Below, piece after piece: positions 58,897-64,000 of a stretch of DNA of 64,000 nt (the stretch's first letter is position 1; each line of letters begins with the position of its first letter). The stretch is from Okeania sp. SIO2B3 (GTDB lineage: Bacteria; Cyanobacteriota; Cyanobacteriia; Cyanobacteriales; Microcoleaceae), in contig NZ_JAAHGH010000005.1 in assembly GCF_010672525.1 (NCBI RefSeq), forward strand, positions 1 through 64,000, written 5' to 3'. The notes under the pieces are model-generated. The model had not been told where the DNA came from. It saw nothing but the letters and a program-made list of their open reading frames with translations, and did not search any database. Position numbers and translations under genes: made by a program.

Positions 58897-59565
58897 TTAA
58901 TTACGGTTGGGATAGTATTTAAATCTAATGTTTCTTCTAATATTTCTAGGCCGATTTTCAAAGTAGTGACAATTGCCATAATAGTCACAATTTCTGTTAT
59001 AAGAATCATAATCCCGGTCATACCTGTCACGTCTTCGCCCATAATCATAGTCCCGGTCGTATCTGTCACGTTTTCGCCCATAATCATAGTCCCGGTCGTA
59101 TCTGCCACGTCTTCGACCATAATCATAGTCCCGGTCGTATCTGTCGCGTCTTCGCCGATAATCATAATCTCGGTCATATCTGTCGCCTCTTTTTCGTTCT
59201 CGATAATTTTCTAAAGTATTCCATTTGCGGTCAAGTCTGCGGTCTAGATCGTCGTGAGCTTCTTTAATAATTCTTTCTTTTTCTGCTTTAGGAAGACTTC
59301 GGTTATGAGGTTTATCCATCTCATGTTTAATCCTCTGATCGATTCTTTCATGGAATTCATGCCTTTTTCTTTGTCGGTACTCATCTTCCTTTTGACGCGC
59401 TCGAATGCGATATTTATCTTTGCGATCGGCTAATATAATTTGATTTTCCTCTAAGCTTTTTTGTTCAGTTTTGATGTTAGTCAAATTATTTAAGGCCATT
59501 GCTGGATAGGTACAACTAAGGCCAAAATATAAGGGAATAATAGCGAGCAAAAATTTGTTATTCAT
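58897..59565 (-). CDS. Secreted Arg/Tyr/Asp repeat protein
   Basis: Starting at ATG 59565 the 222-residue product has a signal peptide (MNNKFLLAIIPLYFGLSCTY, cut near AMA) and a charged helical middle (EYRQRKRHEFHERIDQRIKH). Five tandem copies of RDRYDRDYDYGRR follow (13 residues, 39-bp units at about 59010-59200). The tail is CDYYGNCHYFENRPRNIRRN. An earlier ATG at 59607 would hide the signal peptide. It is probably an extracytoplasmic, disordered, highly basic-acidic protein. The function is unknown, and the repeat number is probably variable. Confidence 0.65.
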   Translation of the reverse strand: MNNKFLLAIIPLYFGLSCTYPAMALNNLTNIKTEQKSLEENQIILADRKDKYRIRARQKEDEYRQRKRHEFHERIDQRIKHEMDKPHNRSLPKAEKERIIKEAHDDLDRRLDRKWNTLENYRERKRGDRYDRDYDYRRRRDRYDRDYDYGRRRGRYDRDYDYGRKRDRYDRDYDYGRRRDRYDRDYDSYNRNCDYYGNCHYFENRPRNIRRNIRFKYYPNRN

Positions 59566-59770
59566 AATCAAAACAATGGGATTGCACATTCTGGAATGAT
59601 ACTGCAAAAAATTGGTTTATACTTTGACTAAAAAAACCGAATATTAATCATTCTGCTGATTACTGAATTATAACAAAGCTTTCAGGAGATGTAGCCTGAT
59701 TTTACACGAACCCGTGCCCCGACTCGTAGTATTATGCTACTTGAAGCATTGTTTGGAAAAGCGAGGAATT

Positions 59771-60265
59771 ATGAACCCTGATACAGAGAAACTGATGCAG
59801 CAATTAGAACAGCCATACGAAGGGGCTGAAATGAAGTCTTTGTATACGGCTGTGGTCACTGTAACACCGGGACAAGAAGAACACGCCCGGATTTCAGGTC
59901 ATGCGGAAAGTGAGGATGGATTATTAGCCTTAGAACTGGCGATGCCTCAAGAGCTTGGTGGTCGGGGTCAAGGAACTAATCCAGAACAACTGTTTGCTGC
60001 TGGATACGCTGCCTGTTTTCATGGGGCACTGGCTTTGGTTGCCAGAAAGATGCGGGTCGATGCGTCTAAGACAACGGTGACATGTGCCGTCACTCTTGGC
60101 AGAGATCCAGCAGATGGTGGATATAAGCTTGCTGCTGAGTTAAAAGTGGAAATGCCCAACTCAGAGCGTGAAACATCCGAGCAGGTCGTTGCTCAAGCCC
60201 ATCAACTCTGTCCGTACTCAAAAGCGATTGCTGGTAATATTGACGTGAAAGTGGTGGTAGTTTAA
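59771..60265 (+). CDS. Ohr/OsmC-family organic hydroperoxide reductase
   Basis: This 164-residue protein has the Ohr signature: LYTAVVTVTPGQEEHARISG, then GGRGQGTNPEQLFAAGYAAC with the peroxidatic Cys, and the resolving Cys in HQLCPYSKAI. It reduces organic hydroperoxides with a thiol cofactor, usually lipoyl-based. The ATG at 59771 is chosen because GAGG lies seven bases before it; an upstream ATG at 59714 and an internal one at 59831 are alternatives. The base composition is more GC-rich than the neighbours, like ovoA 2 kb away, so both redox genes may have come in from outside (inference). Confidence 0.9.
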   Translation: MNPDTEKLMQQLEQPYEGAEMKSLYTAVVTVTPGQEEHARISGHAESEDGLLALELAMPQELGGRGQGTNPEQLFAAGYAACFHGALALVARKMRVDASKTTVTCAVTLGRDPADGGYKLAAELKVEMPNSERETSEQVVAQAHQLCPYSKAIAGNIDVKVVVV

Positions 60266-60550
60266 TTCTTGAGTTTTGAAGGTACTTTAACTGCTGTAGG
60301 TCTTGCTGCTAATGAGGCATAGACAAGATATGTAGAAAATAGGACATAATGTCAAGCTTTATTGCAGCGAACGCGAACAAAAAAAATAGCCCCTAAGTAT
60401 ATAGGGGCAACGCAACAAAACACACACAAACACATACAATAAATAAAAATAGAAGCTAGTTGATGCTTTTCTTTTTTTTGAGATTTAATCATCTTTACCC
60501 CATTTAGGTTGCCATTCTGTAATGCACTACCTAAATAACTGAATTTGATA

Positions 60551-61687
60551 TTACTCCTCATTGTCTGAATTAAAATATTGATTACAGCTTTTAGTAAGCT
60601 TTCGGTCTTCTTCAGAGAACTTCTTACAAAAATTCTCACTGTATATAGCTGCTTTCCAGTTATAGGCTCTCTTGACTTGTTCAGGGGTTAAGCCTTCAAC
60701 ATTTCTTAGGTCAGTTTTATTTAAGTTAGCACATTTTAGATTTTTCTGGTCGTTAAATTTTTCTGTTTCTGTGCAATTAGCATCACCAAATATAGCACCA
60801 GTTAAATTTGCTCCTGTTAGATTCGCACTACCTAATTTTGCTCCTTTAAATTCAGAAGCAATGAGGTCAGCTCCACTCAAGTTAGCATGATACAATACAG
60901 CTTCATTGAATGTAGCTTTAGCCAGTTTAGCTGAATGTTCTGTTCCTGTTTTTAAATCCAATCCAGTTAAATCTGCATTACTTAGATTCACTTGATTCAA
61001 TGAAGTGTTTAACTTATTCAGATTTTCAATTGCCTTTATTCTTCCCAAATTTTGTCTTTTTCCTTCATGTTTAATAATAATATTCCATCCTTTGTCGATC
61101 ACATCCATTTCTAACTGATTGTTCTGCATTTCTAACTGTTTATTCTGCATTTCTAATTGTTGTTTATATTGTTCTCTTTCCTCCTTTCCTTCATCATAAG
61201 CAAATTTTAATCCCCACATAGGAACTATCATTCCCACCATGATAGAAAAAAATCCTATATGACTTTCAAAATTTTTAAAATTAAGAAAAATAGGAGTCTG
61301 AAGAAAATTCCAAGTATCAATAAAATTATACTTCCAGCCTTGATAAAACTCTAGTATTGTTTTTTGCAGAAAATTACTATTTTGAAATTTTGTAGATTTT
61401 CTTAAATCTTGTAAATACTTGTCATAACAATAAGCCTTAAAAAGATTAGATAAATCTTCTGCTGGTATATCTATTTCTTTTGATAACTTACATAATTCGT
61501 ATCTAAAAAGAAATGAATTTGTTTGCTTTTTTTGATAGAATTTTTCAAAGAATCCCAAAACTTTATTGTTGAATTCAGGTTTTTCTAATATCTTTTCTAC
61601 ATTATCTAGTGAATTATCTAAACTTTGTGATAAATTTACTTTGCGACCTGTTAGATTTTGAGTCATAACTAATTTAACATCCTTCAT
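60551..61687 (-). CDS. Pentapeptide-repeat protein with one membrane span
   Basis: The 378-residue protein has an N-terminal helical domain of about 140 residues (MKDVKLVMTQNLTGRKVNLS start), a membrane span around IGFFSIMVGMIVPMWGLKFA, and a coiled linker with three QLEMQN repeats. A short pentapeptide-repeat domain follows: ANLSGADLIASEFKGAKLGS, ANLTGANLTGAIFGDAN. The A(D/N)LXX pattern forms a quadrilateral beta-helix, usually a protein-interaction surface. The C-terminus LTPEQVKRAYNWKAAIYSEN is typical of cyanobacterial members. No partner is visible nearby. Function unknown. Confidence 0.75.
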   Translation of the reverse strand: MKDVKLVMTQNLTGRKVNLSQSLDNSLDNVEKILEKPEFNNKVLGFFEKFYQKKQTNSFLFRYELCKLSKEIDIPAEDLSNLFKAYCYDKYLQDLRKSTKFQNSNFLQKTILEFYQGWKYNFIDTWNFLQTPIFLNFKNFESHIGFFSIMVGMIVPMWGLKFAYDEGKEEREQYKQQLEMQNKQLEMQNNQLEMDVIDKGWNIIIKHEGKRQNLGRIKAIENLNKLNTSLNQVNLSNADLTGLDLKTGTEHSAKLAKATFNEAVLYHANLSGADLIASEFKGAKLGSANLTGANLTGAIFGDANCTETEKFNDQKNLKCANLNKTDLRNVEGLTPEQVKRAYNWKAAIYSENFCKKFSEEDRKLTKSCNQYFNSDNEE

Positions 61688-61710
61688 TAAATGTTTGAAA
61701 TGAGAGCCTT

Positions 61711-61930
61711 AACGAAGTCAGAAGTCAGAAGTCAGAAGCGGTGCGACCCCGCGACGACGCCAGTCGCAAGCGGTCGGAACCCGCGACGACGCCAGTCGCA
61801 AGGGAACGCCGACCAAGAGAGGGAACGCGCACCAAGAGAGTCAGAAGTTATTTTTGTAACGGGGATTAGAGCAACGCTCCAAAAATATTGCGCCTTAAAA
61901 GGCGGGATTTTAGACCCATGTTATTTTGAT
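61711..61930. mobile_element. R4 element, expanded copy
   Basis: It starts aacgaagtcagaagtcagaa, has an inner GC-rich duplication (cgacgacgccagtcgcaag twice), and ends with ttatttttgtaacggggatt, ccaaaaatattgcgcct and a ggcgggattttagaccc block. Apart from the GC-rich expansion it matches 16962-17088. It follows the start of the pentapeptide-repeat gene, in the opposite sense. 61931-62177 holds no gene that I can support. Confidence 0.65.
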
Positions 61931-62177
61931 AAGCAGACAAAAGTAACCAAAGTTTATATTACGATTCAATCATCTCTAAGATTTTAGGTTTTAGCTGTGA
62001 GAAAAATCCTGAAACTCCGTGATAACCCGGTTGTTATATTGTGACTGCTAAGTTTAAACAGAGTAATATATGTCACATTAATCTGAAACCACTTTGCTTG
62101 GCAGACCTCAAGAGTACCCCCTAACTCTATAGTGGTAAAGAAACACACAGAACACATAAAGTATTAATTCTCTAGCA

Positions 62178-62339
62178 TTAGCCCAGATTCACACAACAAA
62201 GCCCAACAAAGCCATTATTCTGCTCAAAAATAAACTCACTGTAATCAGCTAAGTAATCAAGTCCTACTAAATTTAGCCAAATCTCTAAACTTAACCAGAG
62301 TGTTATTTTGACCAATAAAATTTTCCATCTAACTTGCAT
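62178..62339 (-). CDS. Small hydrophobic conserved-type protein
   Basis: The 53-residue frame begins MQVRWKILLVKITLWLSLEI at ATG 62339, nine bases after a GAGGAG Shine-Dalgarno sequence, and continues with WLNLVGLDYLADYSEFIFEQ. The amphipathic helix followed by GLD.LADYSEF resembles small uncharacterised proteins I recall from cyanobacteria. No function is known. An upstream ATG at 62363 is less likely given the Shine-Dalgarno position. Confidence 0.5.
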   Translation of the reverse strand: MQVRWKILLVKITLWLSLEIWLNLVGLDYLADYSEFIFEQNNGFVGLCCVNLG

Positions 62340-62433
62340 GGGAGTATTCTCCTCAAATCTCACTGTCTGAATAACTGAAGTCAGAAGTGGGAGCAGTAAA
62401 CTCCCACACTTGGATAATACAACCTAAAAATCG

Positions 62434-62877
62434 TTAGTCTTGAATCATAGTGCTCATCAGAGCATACCAAGTTAAAGGACCGACAATGCCATCAACTTCT
62501 AAGGTCGTATTTTTTTGGAATTCCTTGACAGCTGCTTCAGTGTTGGAACCAAAAATACCATCTACAACTAGAGAATAGCCCATTTCATTCAGGATCATTT
62601 GCAGACGTTTAACATCATCACCGCTGCTACCCCGACTGATAGTAGGAGGCACTAAAGCTCCCCAAGTTTGAGAACCAACTATACCATCCACTGTTAAATT
62701 TCGGTCTTTTTGGAACTGCTTAACTGTACTATCAGTGCGAACACCAAAGATACCATCTGCCACTAAAGAACCATAGCCAGCATCATTGAGAAGGCTTTGT
62801 ATCAGAGTCACATTATAACCGTTGCTTCCGTTGCGTAAAACTGGTAAAGAAAAAGAACTTGAAACACTTAAAGTCAT
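62434..62877 (-). CDS. Two-domain peptidoglycan-binding protein (copy 1)
   Basis: This 147-residue protein consists of two PG_binding_1 domains. Domain 1 has LRNGSNGYNVTLIQSLLNDA and DGIFGVRTDSTVKQFQKDRN; domain 2 has RGSSGDDVKRLQMILNEMGY and DGIFGSNTEAAVKEFQKNTT. Each ends with a DGIVG..TW.AL block. No catalytic domain and no clear signal peptide are seen, and the N-terminus MTLSVSSSFSLPVL is hydrophilic. It is nearly identical to the copy at 63176. It may bind cell-wall glycans with a partner enzyme; the gene upstream at 63758 is a relative. Confidence 0.85.
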   Translation of the reverse strand: MTLSVSSSFSLPVLRNGSNGYNVTLIQSLLNDAGYGSLVADGIFGVRTDSTVKQFQKDRNLTVDGIVGSQTWGALVPPTISRGSSGDDVKRLQMILNEMGYSLVVDGIFGSNTEAAVKEFQKNTTLEVDGIVGPLTWYALMSTMIQD

Positions 62878-63175
62878 TGTTAATTCTCCTGTATTAGGAT
62901 AGATGAGTATGAGAAATTATATTGATTTGGTCAGGAACCCCAGGACTAAAGTCCAAGAGTTTGTACATTCTTGTTGCGATCGCTTCAAGGAAAGAAGCCA
63001 ACACCTGACCAGCTTAAAATATTCTTTGTCTACATTATCGGTCAGGGTTAAAGTTCTGACTGCCACGCTCTCGCTCTCAATAACATTCTTGGGAATGCGA
63101 ACGCCAGTTCCATGAAGAACGAACCGGAAAGTTAAACACGGGAGCGTCGGTTAAGCCAGTACTTTCTAAAAATCG
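62878..63175. repeat. Duplicated leader plus unique insert between the two peptidoglycan-binding genes
   Basis: The first about 100 bp (62878-62978), with tgttaattctcctgtattag and aaccccaggactaaagtcca, repeat at 63620-63720 and are the leader of the gene. From gatcgcttcaaggaaaga at 62978 on the sequence is unrelated to the second copy. It holds no frame that I can support. Confidence 0.6.
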
Positions 63176-63619
63176 TTAGTCTTGAATCATAGTGCTCATC
63201 AGAGCATACCAAGTTAAAGGACCGACAATGCCATCAACTTCTAAGGTCGTATTTTTTTGGTATCCCTTGACAGCTGCTTCAGTGTTGGAACCAAAAATAC
63301 TATCTCTAACTAGAGAATAGCCCATTTCATTCAGGATACTTTGCAGACGTTTAACATCATCACCGCTGCTACCCCGAGCAATAGTAGGAGGCAGTAAAGC
63401 TTCCCAAGTTTGAGAACCAACTATACCATCCACTATTAAATTTCGGTCTTTTTGGAACTGCTTAACTGTACTATCAGTGCGAACACCAAAGATACCATCT
63501 TCCACTAAAGAACCATAGCCAGCATTATTGAGAAGGCGTTGTATCAGAGTCACATTATAACCGTTGCTTCCGTTGCGTAAAACTGGTAAAGATAAAGAAC
63601 TTGAAACACTTGAAGTCAT
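63176..63619 (-). CDS. Two-domain peptidoglycan-binding protein (copy 2)
   Basis: This 147-residue paralogue of the gene at 62434 differs at about a dozen residues. Examples are SLVEDGIFGVRTDS for SLVADGIFGVRTDS, LLPPTIARGSS for LVPPTISRGSS, and SLVRDSIFGSNTEA for SLVVDGIFGSNTEA; in the last the conserved Gly of DGIFG is Ser. The leader sequences are also alike, so the duplication took in gene and promoter. Differences are scattered, so both copies have evolved for some time. Its role is as for copy 1. Confidence 0.85.
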   Translation of the reverse strand: MTSSVSSSLSLPVLRNGSNGYNVTLIQRLLNNAGYGSLVEDGIFGVRTDSTVKQFQKDRNLIVDGIVGSQTWEALLPPTIARGSSGDDVKRLQSILNEMGYSLVRDSIFGSNTEAAVKGYQKNTTLEVDGIVGPLTWYALMSTMIQD

Positions 63620-63757
63620 TGTTAATTCTCCTGTATTAGGATAGATGAGTATGAGAAATTAGATCGATTTGGTCAGGAACCCCAGGACTAAAGTCCAAGA
63701 GTTTGTACATTCTTGTTGCTAAATATCTAGAGATGTAGCAACAAGAGTGTTTAAGTT

Positions 63758-64000
63758 TTAATAGGTGTATTTGAAGATAGCATCACCTAATGCTTTCCAT
63801 GTTTCAGGACCTACCACTCCATCTACTTTGATGTCAGGTGATGGAAAAGGAAAAGTAGCGTTATAATTTTCCTGAAACTCAGTTACTATTTGTTGGCATT
63901 GACTATCGTAGTTGGCATCAAATCTCACGTTACTTGTAATCAGAGATGGTCTACCTTGTTGGAGACCAAACCAATAGATTGAGGATAGTAACTGTTCAAG
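63758..64000 (-). CDS. Peptidoglycan-binding-domain protein, C-terminal part (runs off the window)
   Basis: The minus strand is open from base 64000 to TAA at 63758-63760 and reads LLSSIYWFGLQQGRPSLITS, CQQIVTEFQENYNATFPFPS and IKVDGVVGPETWKALGDAIF. The last part (VDGVVGPETWKAL) is the end of a PG_binding_1 domain, here with a longer variable middle than in the two downstream genes. The N-terminal domain lies beyond the window, so whether it is a cell-wall hydrolase is open. Confidence 0.7.
   Translation of the reverse strand, partial: LEQLLSSIYWFGLQQGRPSLITSNVRFDANYDSQCQQIVTEFQENYNATFPFPSPDIKVDGVVGPETWKALGDAIFKYTY

Noticed and set aside
58854-59214. Frames rich in MTEIMIIGED or VPVVSVTSSP repeats
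   Set aside because: They are other-frame translations of the 39-bp tandem repeats. Only the frame with the signal peptide is plausible.
61691-61987. 98-residue plus-strand protein
   Set aside because: It is composed of R4 repeat sequence (EVRSQK-type residues) and the GC-rich duplication, with no gene-like features.

Overview
The window looks like the chromosome of a filamentous, non-heterocystous-type cyanobacterium (Okeania/Trichodesmium/Lyngbya-like; inference). The grounds are AT-rich DNA, scattered GCGATCGC (HIP1) octamers, a thylakoid PSI-accumulation-factor homologue, a PII protein with the cyanobacterial Ser49 T-loop, a PEP-CTERM protein, and very repeat-rich intergenic DNA with 7-bp tandem repeats. 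Only protein-coding genes and decayed mobile DNA were recognised. No rRNA, tRNA or CRISPR array was seen.

Layout. 0-6 kb: methyltransferase fragment, DUF427 protein, MurL-like PP-loop protein, a decayed monooxygenase/methyltransferase pair and an APC permease. 6.4-15.4 kb: complete aa3 oxidase locus (ctaB-ctaA facing ctaC-ctaD-ctaE), then a secreted protein and a SafE/UreH-like membrane protein. 15.4-17.7 kb: VapBC-like toxin-antitoxin pair beside a dead type II restriction-modification system. 17.8-25.5 kb: murD, glyS, an orphan ABC ATPase and a one-TM protein. 25.5-29.2 kb: a graveyard with a duplicated ispH 3' end between two IS200/IS605 right ends and two broken Rpn-type genes. 29.4-42.4 kb: ispH, SGNH hydrolase, amt, TnpB relic, purE, PEP-CTERM protein, nagA, a 124-bp tandem repeat array, ilvB, glnB and an NAD(P)H-quinone-reductase-like gene. 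42.8-55.5 kb: AAA-WD40 membrane protein, PSI factor, alpha/beta hydrolase, a TcmP/DUF5131 pair whose DUF5131 member carries an intein, and an SBBP beta-propeller protein. 55.8-64 kb: ovoA, EF-hand miniprotein, RYDRDYDYGRR repeat protein, Ohr, pentapeptide-repeat protein and tandem peptidoglycan-binding proteins.

Small non-autonomous elements dominate the spacers. I label them R1 (TTAGGGTTTGCTGA ends), R2 (AGGACTTACGC ends, 89 bp in two copies), R3 (ATATCATGTCCGG ends), R4 (about 127 bp, gaagtcag-rich), R5 (GGTTTAAAGCC hairpin plus taattatt tracts) and R6 (GTAAGCATT ends). Several insertions can be undone on paper: R4 plus another element in the restriction endonuclease, R6 in an Rpn gene, R2 in the tandem array and R1 inside R3.

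The most striking single feature is a 339-residue LAGLIDADG intein placed exactly before the third cysteine of the CxxxCxxC cluster motif of a radical-SAM-like DUF5131 protein. This protein is divergent from TcmP. The pair lies between two near-identical copies of the 3' end of the neighbouring hydrolase gene, which suggests an inserted module.
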